Shown: piece after piece, positions 48,073 to 57,619 of the stretch
How positions within the stretch are numbered: the stretch's first letter is position 1
Layout of the letters: the number at the start of each line of letters is the position of its first letter
NCBI GenBank assembly: GCA_963663905.2
Contig: OY760657.1
Location: 992,001 to 1,056,000, forward strand
Length of the DNA: 64,000 nt
Direction of reading: 5' to 3'
Origin: Saccharicrinis sp963663905
GTDB taxonomy: Bacteria > Bacteroidota > Bacteroidia > Bacteroidales > Marinilabiliaceae
Notes under the pieces: model-generated
Database searches by the model: none
What the model was told of the DNA's origin: nothing
Seen by the model: the letters and a program-made list of their open reading frames with translations, nothing else
Program-made: the position numbers and the translations under genes

Positions 48073-49188
48073 TTAGTCTCTTGCAACGTATTCAACGTTT
48101 GAACTAATTGAAGCCAAAGACTCAATCACTACAGTGGTGTTTTCTTCAACTCCGGTAATAATATATGAGTCATTTAATGAACGAATAATATTTACAGGAA
48201 TCTTATTCAGTTTACCATCAGCCAGTTCATAAACATATGAGCTATTTACGATTGCCTCTCTGGGAATTTCAAAACCAGAAATATTATTCCCTTGAAATGA
48301 AACGTCTACGTATTCTCCTTCCAACAGGCTCATTGTGCTAGAAGGATAAAAAGTTAAATAAACGTTTACCGATTGAGTTTCTTCATCAACGTAACCTGAG
48401 ATTCTTGAAACTTTAATCTCTGTTTTTTCATCGTATTTGTTAGTTAATGTTGCAATGTCTCCTGTTTTAATCCATTTTAAATCATCAGTAAATACAGGAA
48501 CTGTAACTTCTAATTTATCTGAACGAATCAGAGTAGCTAAATTAGAACCTGTAGTTGCTGCAGAGCCAATTTCTTTATTTACTGATTTAAGAGATCCATT
48601 AAAAGGAGCTATAATGGTATATTTACTAAGATCAATTTCTTGATTTTGTAAGTTGTAATAATTGGTTAAAACATTATTCGCAGATAAGAATACTTTTTCC
48701 TGATTTGAATTTATTTTAGGTAATTCTGGTAATGATTGTTCCGGATCAATAGCCACAAAAAAGTTATTCCATTTTTCGTATTCATTAGGAAAATCAACTC
48801 TAATGTCAGGAAGAATTTGAGCCAGTGTTTGAAGAAAACTACTAATGCTGGCTTTGTGAGTGGCGAGAACATCCTGTTTGTAAATCTTTACAATCACATC
48901 GTTCTTTTTAAACGATTCACCTTCTTTAAACAAGATATCACCCTGTAAAATACGGCCAGAAACTTCAGCAGTTAGATCTACTGTGTTAAATGCAGAAACC
49001 CGTCCTCTGTATTTCATGTTTGTTTCAATATCAGAATATCTAATCTGACGTGCTTTTACATTCATAGTGTTACGCTTCTGCTCATCTTTCCTTGGATTAG
49101 CTTTAGAATTAATCAAGTAGCTTGAAAGAGCAACTGCGCCAACAATAATAGCAAGTCCTATTACAATGCTAAAAACTTTCTTTTTCAT
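48073..49188 (-). CDS. RND efflux periplasmic adaptor (membrane fusion protein)
   Basis: Adaptor (371 aa) with one N-terminal membrane anchor (about 5-26; the protein may not be cleaved). It then shows the biotinyl-lipoyl hairpin order: VDLTAEVSGRILQGDI and LFKEGESFKKNDVIVKIYK, a coiled-coil hairpin (about 110-175), and TIIAPFNGSLKSVNKEIGS. Beta-barrel and membrane-proximal domains follow (VPVFTDDLKWIKTGD; LLEGEYVDV). It is first in the operon and links the AcrB-type pump to TolC. A minus-strand TACGTTTG at 49371-49378 may be the promoter -7 box, giving a long leader. Confidence 0.9.
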   Translation of the reverse strand: MKKKVFSIVIGLAIIVGAVALSSYLINSKANPRKDEQKRNTMNVKARQIRYSDIETNMKYRGRVSAFNTVDLTAEVSGRILQGDILFKEGESFKKNDVIVKIYKQDVLATHKASISSFLQTLAQILPDIRVDFPNEYEKWNNFFVAIDPEQSLPELPKINSNQEKVFLSANNVLTNYYNLQNQEIDLSKYTIIAPFNGSLKSVNKEIGSAATTGSNLATLIRSDKLEVTVPVFTDDLKWIKTGDIATLTNKYDEKTEIKVSRISGYVDEETQSVNVYLTFYPSSTMSLLEGEYVDVSFQGNNISGFEIPREAIVNSSYVYELADGKLNKIPVNIIRSLNDSYIITGVEENTTVVIESLASISSNVEYVARD

Positions 49189-49579
49189 CCGTTTATATTT
49201 TGTTTTGTGTGGTTTCAGGCAACATCAATTTTAAACAACCATATTAATACAAATAAGATATAATGGATTGTTATGGCTTGTTTCATGCCTATTGTTGTAA
49301 ATATTATTAAAAACTATTTATAGTGAAGGTAAAAATAGTAGGCAATTCTGAAAATTAGAAAATTAATGAACAAACGTATGATTTTTATATACCAAAATCA
49401 TTATTTATGAATTATAATATTTGAAGTCGTGTTGTTCATAAAAATAATATGTTTGAAATAAAACAGGCTACTTTTGTATAATATATTTAAGGAATAAAGT
49501 TGTATTGAATAGTTTTGTTTACAAGAGTTTAAAAGTTCTCTACATATTTGTTTAAAATCATTAGTAAAAATACTAAGCT
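49189..49579. promoter_or_regulatory. Divergent regulatory gap between efflux operon and LytS-type kinase
   Basis: 391 bp of AT-rich DNA without a gene. It holds -7 like boxes for both directions: TACGTTTG on the minus strand (49371-49378), and TATGTTTG (49448-49455) and TACTTTTG (49469-49476) on the plus strand. The -33 boxes are less clear. A LytTR regulator encoded next door may act here, but no paired binding repeat was picked out. Confidence 0.35.
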
Positions 49580-50590
49580 GTGAAATTTAATATTTGGAAA
49601 AAATACTGGATGCAAATAGTTGTATGGTCTGCATTATTTGCAATATACTTTAACATGATATATTATTTTTCTAATGCTTTTGATGCTTTAGTGATATCAA
49701 GTTATAATATTGTTTTTCTGGTTTTAATATTTAATACTGTAGTCTATTATTTCTTTCCTAAGTATTACCATAAAAAGACAAAATATTTTTTATTATCCTT
49801 TGCTTTTATAATTATAATAACTTCAATTGTTGTAACAGGAGAAGTTTTATCATTTGAATTATTCCATCGTGAAGGAAAGCAACATCCTCCTATAGCTTTT
49901 CTTTTTATGAGATTGCTGATGCAGTTTAGTGTAGCTTTTTTTGCCGCAACATCAGTTAGTTTGATGGAACAAACAACTCAATTAAAGGAAAACGAGAAGT
50001 TGTTAAATGAGGAAAAGTTAAAAACCGAATTAAAACTATTAAAAGCTCAGATTAATCCTCATTTTATTTTTAATGCACTTAATAACATTTACTCTTTAAC
50101 GTATATGCAAAAGCAAAATGCACCGGAAAGTGTATTGAAACTATCCGAAATGCTTAGGTATGTATTTTACGACTGTAATAAAGACAAAGTACAATTGGTT
50201 CAGGAAATAAAGTATATAGAGAATTTTATGGCATTTCAGCAAATGAAATCAGAACATATACAAAATATTAAATTTGAAATAGGTTCTAATCTTGATATGA
50301 TAGAAGTTGCCCCAATGCTATTTATTCCGTTTATTGAAAATGCTTTTAAATATAGTAAAATAGAAGAGATAGAAGATGCTTACGTTGATATAGATATAAA
50401 GTACAATGAAAATGAATTGTTTTTTACTATTGAAAATAGTGTTCCTCAAAATGGGAAAAGTATTCCGGGAAGTGGTTTAGGTATCAAAAATGTAAAACAC
50501 AGGTTAGAAATTATTTATCAGGATAAATATCAACTTAAAATAAAGGATGCAGATCAATCTTATCGCGTTGAATTATCAATAGAAGTATAA
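49580..50590 (+). CDS. LytS/YehU-type sensor histidine kinase
   Basis: Membrane kinase (336 aa), GTG start at 49580 (an ATG at codon 12 is possible). Four transmembrane helices (about 12-120) precede a His_kinase domain with phospho-acceptor His161 in AQINPHFIFNALNN. An ATPase segment follows (PFIENAFKYSK; GSGLGIKNVKHRL). It pairs with the LytTR regulator that follows. Its location, divergent from the efflux operon, suggests it responds to membrane or toxic stress, which is inference. Confidence 0.9.
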   Translation: MKFNIWKKYWMQIVVWSALFAIYFNMIYYFSNAFDALVISSYNIVFLVLIFNTVVYYFFPKYYHKKTKYFLLSFAFIIIITSIVVTGEVLSFELFHREGKQHPPIAFLFMRLLMQFSVAFFAATSVSLMEQTTQLKENEKLLNEEKLKTELKLLKAQINPHFIFNALNNIYSLTYMQKQNAPESVLKLSEMLRYVFYDCNKDKVQLVQEIKYIENFMAFQQMKSEHIQNIKFEIGSNLDMIEVAPMLFIPFIENAFKYSKIEEIEDAYVDIDIKYNENELFFTIENSVPQNGKSIPGSGLGIKNVKHRLEIIYQDKYQLKIKDADQSYRVELSIEV

Positions 50591-50655
50591 ATTGATAAGA
50601 AGGAAGTATATACCAGAAACCGTGAAATAGAGATTTCAAGGTTTTATAGGTTATG

Positions 50656-50743
50656 TTGTTGAGTTGTTTAGTTGTAGCGCTGTTGAATTGAATAAACATT
50701 TAATATTATTTTTGGAAATCCTGACGAATTAACAACTCAACAA
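50656..50743. repeat. Inverted repeat between kinase and regulator genes
   Basis: 13-bp perfect arms TTGTTGAGTTGTT (50656-50668) and AACAACTCAACAA (50731-50743), and a partial second right arm AACAACTCAACA at 50748, in a 199-bp gap (50591-50789). The 62-nt loop makes it a poor terminator; it resembles a dispersed GTTGAGTT repeat. Confidence 0.65.
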
Positions 50744-50789
50744 ATTAACAACTCAACATTACAAGCAATTATATTAAATTTTAGAATAT

Positions 50790-51512
50790 ATGAAAATCAG
50801 ATGTATAGTAATAGATGATGAACGCCTGGCTCGCGAGTATATCATAAATTACATTGCTAAAATTCCACAATTGGAATTAGTAGGAGATTTTAATTCTCCC
50901 TTGAAAGCTATGGATCTGATTAAAGAAAAAAAGGTGGATCTGATATTTCTGGATATTCAGATGCCGGATATTACAGGAATTAACTTTATGAAAAGTCTGG
51001 ATCAGAAACCAGATGTAATATTTACCACGGCTTATCAGGAATATGCTATTGAAGGCTTTAATATTAATGCCATGGATTATCTTCTAAAACCTTTTTCCTT
51101 TGAGCGATTTTTTCAAGCTGTAAATAAGGTTATTGATAAGTTTGAATTAAAGTCGGATAATAGGAATCAGATAGCAGATTATACCCAAAATGAAACTAAA
51201 ATTGCAGATGGTTATTTAACTGTTAGAGCTGATCGTAAATTATATAAAATCAATTTTGATCATATTATTTATATTGAAGGACAAAGAGCTTACGTAACTT
51301 TCCATACCGAAAATAAAAAAATAACGGCGTTGGCTTCTTTAAAGGAATTAGAAGATGCCTTACCAAAAGAAGACTTTATTCGAATTCATAAATCTTATAT
51401 TGTTTCAGTTAGGGAGATTCTTTCGTTGGAAGGAAATATTCTTGAAGTTAATAATACTAAACTACCTGTTGGTAAAAACTATAAAGAAGCGGTTCTGAAG
51501 ATATTTGGTTAA
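50790..51512 (+). CDS. LytTR-family response regulator
   Basis: Response regulator (240 aa): receiver domain (about 3-120; Asp55 in LIFLDIQMPD; TTAYQEYAIEGF) and a C-terminal LytTR DNA-binding domain (about 145-238; YIEGQRAYVTFH; FIRIHKSYIVS). It is the expected partner of the upstream LytS-type kinase, though a 199-bp repeat-bearing gap separates them, longer than usual for this pair. The efflux operon is a candidate target. Confidence 0.9.
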   Translation: MKIRCIVIDDERLAREYIINYIAKIPQLELVGDFNSPLKAMDLIKEKKVDLIFLDIQMPDITGINFMKSLDQKPDVIFTTAYQEYAIEGFNINAMDYLLKPFSFERFFQAVNKVIDKFELKSDNRNQIADYTQNETKIADGYLTVRADRKLYKINFDHIIYIEGQRAYVTFHTENKKITALASLKELEDALPKEDFIRIHKSYIVSVREILSLEGNILEVNNTKLPVGKNYKEAVLKIFG

Positions 51513-51602
51513 AGCCCCTTTTAATCTCCTCACATAGACCTTCTCAATCTTCCCAAAGAGGAGAAGCTGATTTACAGCATAGTTATAATTTAGAATATTG
51601 TA

Positions 51603-51955
51603 ATAAGTGCAAGGTGCAAAATTGTTTCTAAAAAAAATTAAGAAGGAAAATGCAGGTGCAACTTTGTATCTGAGAAAATTTAGAAAGGAAATTGCAGGTG
51701 CAACATTATATCTGAAAAATTTCAGGAAGGAAAATGCAGATGCAACTTTGTATCTGAGAAATTTTAGGAAGGAAAATGCAGGTGCAACTTTGTATCTGAA
51801 AAAATTAGGAAGGAAAATGCAGATGCAACTTTGTATCTGAGAAATTTTAGGAAGGAAATTGCAGGTGCAACTTTGTCTCTGAGAAATTTCAGGAACATAA
51901 ATGCAGATGCAACTTTGTATCTGAAAAAATTAAGGAAAGAAACTGCAGATACGAA
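51603..51955. repeat. Tandem array with 42-bp period (about eight units)
   Basis: TGCAGGTGCAAC-like motifs start at 51651, 51693, 51735, 51777, 51818, 51860, 51902 and 51944. All steps are 42 bp except one 41-bp slip, which breaks any reading frame. The unit contains CAACTTTGTATCTGA and AGGAAGGAAAATGCAG. It shares the same period and a TTTG-TATCTG core with the array at 1574-1852. The whole gap 51513-52057 contains this array and the terminator that follows, with no convincing gene. Confidence 0.85.
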
Positions 51956-51982
51956 AAGTTATTAACGATAATATGTTATAAT

Positions 51983-52016
51983 AAAAAACCTGTGAAGTTT
52001 GCTTCACAGGTTTTTT
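51983..52016. terminator. Strong bidirectional terminator
   Basis: 15-bp perfect stem AAAAAACCTGTGAAG (51983-51997) / CTTCACAGGTTTTTT (52002-52016), loop TTTG, between the convergent LytTR and T9SS cargo genes. Confidence 0.9.
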
Positions 52017-52057
52017 ATTATGTAGAATTTAATTTTAGTATAACTAAATCAAATAAT

Positions 52058-54550
52058 TTACTTTACTGTTAATTTTTTAATGGCAGAAGATCCATCCTTG
52101 AAATATATATTTACTAAATATAAACCTTGAGTTAGATCAAGATTGATTTTTGTTTCCGGACATTCAACTTCTTTTACCATATTACCTTGAGAATTAAATA
52201 TCTGTATATAGTCAATGATTTTATCACTCTCTATTGAAATATTATCAGTAGCTGGATTTGGATATAGTTTGACATCAGAAATAATTGACTCTCTAGAATC
52301 TATATCAGTTGTTACGTCAGTAGTTATGGTCCATGTATATGATGATGAAGTAAAAGTATTACTCCATTTAATATAGTAAGTAGTATTAGCTTGTGCTTCA
52401 AAAGATAATTCAGATTGATAACTACAGTTGTCATCTGATTTATAAACTTCTGACGCTCCACAATCTGTATATAGATAAACATAGGTGTCAGCACTTGTTA
52501 AATCGCAAGATGAAATTGTTACAGTAGCATCAACAGTAGGAGTGTATTCAAACCATTGACTACCAGAGCTGTTGTCAGCGGTGTTTTCTCCCAAACTTGC
52601 AGTAATGGCTGCACTACAGTCTTCACCAGCTAAATAATCAGTTTCATTTAAACTCCAATAAAAGTTGTTTGAAGTATAATTAAACCAAATAATATAGTAT
52701 ATCTGTCCCTCTTCGCATATAAAGGATAAAGACTCATTACCTTCAGCATAATAGGTATTGCAATCTGTATATACTAATACATAAGAGTCTGCATCTGTAG
52801 CTAAATTTTGTAGTTCTATTCTTCCACTTTTGGTTGCAGTATAATAATACCAATGTTCTTCATATTGACCAAAAGTATGTTCATTATTACTATCAGCTGT
52901 TGCTAAAATTGGATTGCTACAAAATTCACCAGGTAAATAATCCTCTTCACTTAAGCTCCAGTTAAAATTAGTGGAATTGTAATTATACCATCTAATATAA
53001 TAGGTTTGACCTTCTTGGCATGCAAAAGATAAAGATTCATCTCCTTCTTCATAATAGGTATTACAATCTGTATATATTACTACATAAGAGTCTGCATCTG
53101 TAGCTAAATTTTGTAATACAATCTTTCCATCTTGGGTTGCTGTATAATAAAACCATTGATTACTATACTGACCTAATGTATGTTCATTATTACTATCTGC
53201 TGTTGCCAGTAATGGTAAACTGCATGCATCTCCTTCAACTAAGTCTTCTTCGCTTAAACTCCAGTTAAAGTTGGTAGAATTTTTATTATACCATTGTATA
53301 TAATAAGTTTGTCCTTCAGTACATTGAAAAACTGATGATTCTGCACCCGATGCGTAAGAAGTTTCACAATCAGTGTAAATCATTACGTAAGAGTCTGCAT
53401 CTTCAGCCAAATTTTCCAATACAATTTTCCCATTCATTGTAGCAGTATAACTATACCACTGCATGCGATATTGACCAAAAGAGTGCTCATTATTGCTATC
53501 TGCTGTAGCTGTTATTGGAGAACTGCAGAATTGACCATTGGTCCCACTTTCTTCACTAATGGTCCAGTTAAATGATGAAGATGTATATTCATCATCCCAC
53601 TTTATATAGTATGTAGTATTAGCTGAAGCATAAAACAACACTTCTGATTGATAGCTGAACTCGTCATCTGATTTATATTCATAATTCGAACTACAATCAG
53701 AATATATATAAAGATATGTATCCTCAGTAGTTAAACCGATTGACGAAACTCTTAAAACACATTCCTGTGTAGTTGTGTAACTAAACCATTGGGCACCATT
53801 ACTATTATCTGTATTGTTTTCACCAATGTTTGCTTCTATTGCTACGGAACATAGTTTACCTGGAGTTACAGTTTCTTCACTAATATTCCAGGTATAAGAA
53901 GAAGAAGTGTATTCGTCATCCCATTTAATAAGAAAAGTAGTATTTGCTTCAGCATAAAATTCTATTTCAGATTGTTCGTTGACCTCGTCATCTGATTTAT
54001 ATAAATAATCAGATACACAATCAGAATATACATAAAGATATGTATCTTCAGAAGTTAAGCCTACAGTTGAAATAGTTAAGATACAGTCTTGTGTAGTTGT
54101 ATAACTAAACCATTGGGCACCATTACTGTTATCTGCAGAATTTTCGCCTAATGAAGTTTCTATTGGTACGGTACATATTTCACCAGGTGTATAACTTTCT
54201 TCAGATAAACTCCAGTAAAAATTAGTAGAATTATAATTATACCATTTGATTAAATATGTTTGTCCTGCGTATGATTCAAAAGATAAAGATTCACTACCTC
54301 CATTATAATATGTAATGCAGTCAGTATATACTTCTACATAAGAGTTTGCATCTTCAGCCAGATTTTGCAAAACTATTTTTCCATCCTGTGTGGCAGTAAA
54401 GCTATACCATTCAGATGTAGCTTGACCTAATGTATGCTCGTTATTAGCATCTGCTGTGGCATCAAGAGGATCTGAACATTGTGAGCCTTGCGAATAGATA
54501 TTTATCGCGCTTAGTAATACTAATGTAATTAGGAGTAATTGTTTTTTCAT
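52058..54550 (-). CDS. Seven-repeat T9SS type A cargo protein
   Basis: Exported protein (830 aa; signal cleavage near YSQG). Seven beta-sandwich repeats of about 105 residues resemble bacterial pre-peptidase/PPC-like domains. Two kinds alternate as A-B-B-A-A-A-B: A (DSNNEHTLGQ; WYSFTATQDGKIVLQNLA) and B (GENSADNSNGAQWFSYTTT; YLYVYSDC). Each carries a cysteine near its start and another near YTDC/YSDC. The last 75 residues are a type A sorting domain (LYPNPATDNISIES; LTQGLYLV). No catalytic domain is present, so the protein probably binds or coats. It is transcribed away from the PAS kinase. Function unknown. Confidence 0.85.
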   Translation of the reverse strand: MKKQLLLITLVLLSAINIYSQGSQCSDPLDATADANNEHTLGQATSEWYSFTATQDGKIVLQNLAEDANSYVEVYTDCITYYNGGSESLSFESYAGQTYLIKWYNYNSTNFYWSLSEESYTPGEICTVPIETSLGENSADNSNGAQWFSYTTTQDCILTISTVGLTSEDTYLYVYSDCVSDYLYKSDDEVNEQSEIEFYAEANTTFLIKWDDEYTSSSYTWNISEETVTPGKLCSVAIEANIGENNTDNSNGAQWFSYTTTQECVLRVSSIGLTTEDTYLYIYSDCSSNYEYKSDDEFSYQSEVLFYASANTTYYIKWDDEYTSSSFNWTISEESGTNGQFCSSPITATADSNNEHSFGQYRMQWYSYTATMNGKIVLENLAEDADSYVMIYTDCETSYASGAESSVFQCTEGQTYYIQWYNKNSTNFNWSLSEEDLVEGDACSLPLLATADSNNEHTLGQYSNQWFYYTATQDGKIVLQNLATDADSYVVIYTDCNTYYEEGDESLSFACQEGQTYYIRWYNYNSTNFNWSLSEEDYLPGEFCSNPILATADSNNEHTFGQYEEHWYYYTATKSGRIELQNLATDADSYVLVYTDCNTYYAEGNESLSFICEEGQIYYIIWFNYTSNNFYWSLNETDYLAGEDCSAAITASLGENTADNSSGSQWFEYTPTVDATVTISSCDLTSADTYVYLYTDCGASEVYKSDDNCSYQSELSFEAQANTTYYIKWSNTFTSSSYTWTITTDVTTDIDSRESIISDVKLYPNPATDNISIESDKIIDYIQIFNSQGNMVKEVECPETKINLDLTQGLYLVNIYFKDGSSAIKKLTVK

Positions 54551-55039
54551 AAATGAATTTAAAAGTGTTAAGTAAAATTATATTGTCTGATATAGTTGTT
54601 TAAATATTAGATGATTAAGTATTGTAATACTACATGTTAATCAATTTGTATTTTCCGGAAAATTATTAGAAATGATGCAAATAATATCTGTAATTGCTTA
54701 GTGTATAAGCTACTTTTAAACTTTTATTTTCTATAAAAGGATTATTATTTACTTTGATAATAAATATAATTTATAGGTGATAATGGGCAAAAGTATATAA
54801 AATTTAATTAGATCCTGAAAATTTAAACTTATTCGTTGATGAATCCATTGTACAGGTTCTGTTATTTAGTGATACTACTTTATATTTCTTTTAAATAAAG
54901 AGCATTGTTTAAAAATATGATATAGCGATTAAACTTTTATGTGACAGATCTGTTTTGATATAGATACAATCTACAATAATTGTATGATTTATAAATATTG
55001 TAGATTGTTACTTTCTAATTCATTATATCAATCATATAA
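54551..55039. other. Divergent intergenic gap, AT-rich
   Basis: 489 bp between the repeat cargo protein and the PAS kinase. It contains a minus-strand TACTTTTG box (54788-54795), about 240 bp before the cargo gene, and the inverted repeat listed separately. No ORF or RNA gene is recognised. Confidence 0.5.
54966..55008. repeat. 12-bp inverted repeat before the PAS kinase gene
   Basis: Perfect arms ACAATCTACAAT (54966-54977) / ATTGTAGATTGT (54997-55008) separated by 19 bp, 31 bp before the start codon. It could be an operator or a leader hairpin. Confidence 0.6.
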
Positions 55040-56482
55040 ATGGAGAATATACTAAAAAACACAACAGATAGTATCTGGGCAGTTGATACTAACTATAGAA
55101 TTCTCTATTTAAATGATGCCTTTAAAATCTCCTTTAAAAATGCATATGGCTTTGATTTAAAGGAAGGAGATACAATAATTGATAAGCTTCCATCAGAAAT
55201 TTCTTCACTTTGGCAAAATAGATATCAAGCTGCTTTAGACGGAAATAGTTATAATTTCGAAGAATACATTATAGATAACAATAACCAAAGTTTATACATA
55301 CATGTTTCGTTTTCTCCAATTAAGTCCTGCGGAAGTATTACCGGAGTAACTTGCTTTGGTCGGGATATGACTAAAGAAAGGTTAAATGAATTAGAATTAA
55401 AGAAATATAGCATCCTGTTAAAATCAAGTTTAGAGAGTCAGAAGGATACAATATTACTTTCTATAGATAGGGATTTAAAATATATGTATTTTAATTCTGC
55501 TCATTTTGAAGTCATGAAATATGCCTATAATAAGGAAATAGAAATAGGTATGAATATTCTGGACTGTATAACAAATACAGAAGATAGAGAGGCTGCATTA
55601 GATAATTATACACGAGCATTGAATGGTGAATCGCATTCGAATATTAGAATTTTTGGAGATGTGAATAAAGAATATTACGAAAGTTTTTTCAATCCTATTA
55701 AAGATGATAATGATGAAATAATTGGTGCTACAGCCTTGGCCAGAAATATAACTAAACGAATAAAACAAGAAGAGGCTTTAAAATTAGCTAATATTACTAA
55801 GGATAAGTTCTTTTCAATTATATCACATGATCTAAGATCACCTGTATCTTCAATAACATCTTTAGCAAAGATATTATATGATGATTTTGATAATTTTGCA
55901 ACAAAGGAAATTAAATCTTCGCTAAATGTAATTAGTAAAGGATTGGATTTAACCTATAATCTCTTAGATAATCTCTTATTGTGGTCAAGAACTCAAACTA
56001 ATTCAATTGTATTAAAACCTTCTAAAGTTAATTTGTCTATAATCTCTAATAATATTATTGACGTTTTTAATCAGAATATAATAAACAAGGAGATAAAACT
56101 TACAAAGAATTACTCCAATGGTTTTGAAATATATGCTGATCCGCATATGATTTCGACAATAATTCGAAATTTATTATCAAATGCTATTAAATTTTCGAAT
56201 AAGAATGGACATATTGAAATAGGATTTGAAAGTTTAAATCTTAATGGTGAGCATAATGTACTCATCTATGTAAAGGATGAAGGTGTTGGAATCTCAGAAG
56301 ACGAAATATCAAGAATGTTTAATATTGGAGAAAATATCTCAACCCCGGGAACTCAAAATGAAAAGGGTACAGGATTGGGATTAATAATCTGCAAAGAATT
56401 TGTAGATAGACATCATGGCCATATTTCAATTGAAAGTGAAATTGATAAAGGGACAAAAATAAGCGTTGTTCTTCCGCAATAG
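55040..56482 (+). CDS. PAS-domain histidine kinase
   Basis: Cytosolic sensor kinase (480 aa) with no transmembrane helix. Two PAS/PAC units (residues about 5-118 and 130-245; both end near FSPIK...GVTCFGRDMT and NPIKDDNDEIIGATALARNIT) are followed by HisKA with His263 in ISHDLRSPVSS and a HATPase domain (NLLSNAIKFS; DEGVGIS; GTGLGLIICKEF). No receiver domain or adjacent response regulator is present, so the partner is elsewhere. The signal is unknown. Confidence 0.9.
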   Translation: MENILKNTTDSIWAVDTNYRILYLNDAFKISFKNAYGFDLKEGDTIIDKLPSEISSLWQNRYQAALDGNSYNFEEYIIDNNNQSLYIHVSFSPIKSCGSITGVTCFGRDMTKERLNELELKKYSILLKSSLESQKDTILLSIDRDLKYMYFNSAHFEVMKYAYNKEIEIGMNILDCITNTEDREAALDNYTRALNGESHSNIRIFGDVNKEYYESFFNPIKDDNDEIIGATALARNITKRIKQEEALKLANITKDKFFSIISHDLRSPVSSITSLAKILYDDFDNFATKEIKSSLNVISKGLDLTYNLLDNLLLWSRTQTNSIVLKPSKVNLSIISNNIIDVFNQNIINKEIKLTKNYSNGFEIYADPHMISTIIRNLLSNAIKFSNKNGHIEIGFESLNLNGEHNVLIYVKDEGVGISEDEISRMFNIGENISTPGTQNEKGTGLGLIICKEFVDRHHGHISIESEIDKGTKISVVLPQ

Positions 56483-56810
56483 AGTCAATTTTAATTAAGG
56501 TATTACATAGCTGGTTTAAGGCCAGAATAAAAAATAGATATCCTTAGAACTATCCTGTCAGATATACTTGCCTCTAATTTGGCTATTCAACTTTGAACAG
56601 ATGGGTTTGTTATACCTGTATAATATGTAAAAATCAATCACTTATTTATCTGTGACTACCATTGGTAACTGAAAATAAAATAAAACACATTTTATTCAGT
56701 TATCTCATTTCTTAACATAGGTCAAGTGAGTGAGGTAGGTTACTGATCTATATTTGTATCAAACAATTAAAACAAAATTAAATAAGTAAAAACAATTAAT
56801 AATTATTATC
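56483..56810 (+). promoter_or_regulatory. Leader region of the YceI gene
   Basis: 328-bp gap without a gene. TATATTTG at 56749-56756 matches the -7 consensus 55 bp before the start codon; the -33 region is weak. The remainder shows no recognisable structure. Confidence 0.45.
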
Positions 56811-57401
56811 ATGAAAAGATTAAGTTTATTATTATCTATAGTGGCTGTAATTACATTTTCAGCATTTACAGCAAGTAAATCTTCAGTATGGACAAATGAT
56901 GCACCACACTCTCAACTGCTTTTTACAGTAACGCATTTAGGATTTAATGATGTAAGCGGAACATTTGATGATTTTACAGTAAATGTAGAAAGCTCAAAAG
57001 CTGATTTTAGCGATGCTGTATTTCATTTAAATGCTAAAGCAAATTCGATTAACACACGTGTTGAAGCCAGAAATAATCACTTAAAAAGTGCAGACTTTTT
57101 TGATGTTGAAAAATATCCTGAGCTAACTTTTACAAGTACTGCAATAAAACCAGCAGGTGAAAATAAATATAAACTAACAGGTAATTTAACCATCCATGGC
57201 GTTACAAAACAAGTTACTGTAGATTTATTATATAAAGGACAAACTACAAACCCAATGTCATCAAAACTAACTACGGCTTTTCAAATCGAAGGAACTATTA
57301 AACGTTCAGATTTTGAAGTAGGCGGAAAGTTTCCTGAAGCAATTGTTAGTGATGAAGTAAGAATTAGTGCAAGTGGAGAGTTTGTACAAGCTGAAAAATA
57401 A
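56811..57401 (+). CDS. YceI-family periplasmic lipid-binding protein
   Basis: Exported lipocalin-like protein (196 aa; signal cleavage near AFTA/SKS). The YceI domain fills residues about 28-194: HSQLLFTVTHLGFNDVSGTF, the ARNNHLKSADFFDVEKYPELTF segment (about 83-104), and NLTIHGVTKQVTV. Members bind isoprenoid-like lipids in the periplasm and are often stress-induced. Single gene, with its own promoter-like box and a terminator behind it. Confidence 0.93.
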   Translation: MKRLSLLLSIVAVITFSAFTASKSSVWTNDAPHSQLLFTVTHLGFNDVSGTFDDFTVNVESSKADFSDAVFHLNAKANSINTRVEARNNHLKSADFFDVEKYPELTFTSTAIKPAGENKYKLTGNLTIHGVTKQVTVDLLYKGQTTNPMSSKLTTAFQIEGTIKRSDFEVGGKFPEAIVSDEVRISASGEFVQAEK

Positions 57402-57434
57402 TAGCCTGTAAAAGGATTAATCAATACACTAAAT

Positions 57435-57472
57435 AAAAAAAGCATTGTATTTGTTGATACAGTGCTTTTTTT
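57435..57472 (+). terminator. Terminator after YceI gene
   Basis: 16-bp stem with one G-T pair, AAAAAAAGCATTGTAT (57435-57450) / ATACAGTGCTTTTTTT (57457-57472). Confidence 0.85.
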
Positions 57473-57619
57473 GTTGGTATTATCTTGTACAGATATAGCG
57501 TTACGCAATAAAATAATAATTTGGAAGATAAGATTTAAGTCACAAGATGCGATCTTGCGGCAGTATATGGCTTTCTATTATAATCATGTAGCAGATTGAT
57601 ATATTTTTTGTAACAAAAT

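Noticed and set aside
51607..51840. 77-codon frame through the second 42-bp array
   Set aside because: A one-base shorter unit shifts the frame inside the array, so the repeat is not maintained as protein.
51603..51955. CRISPR array
   Set aside because: Units are contiguous and similar along their whole length; there are no unique spacers, no repeat-spacer alternation and no cas genes.
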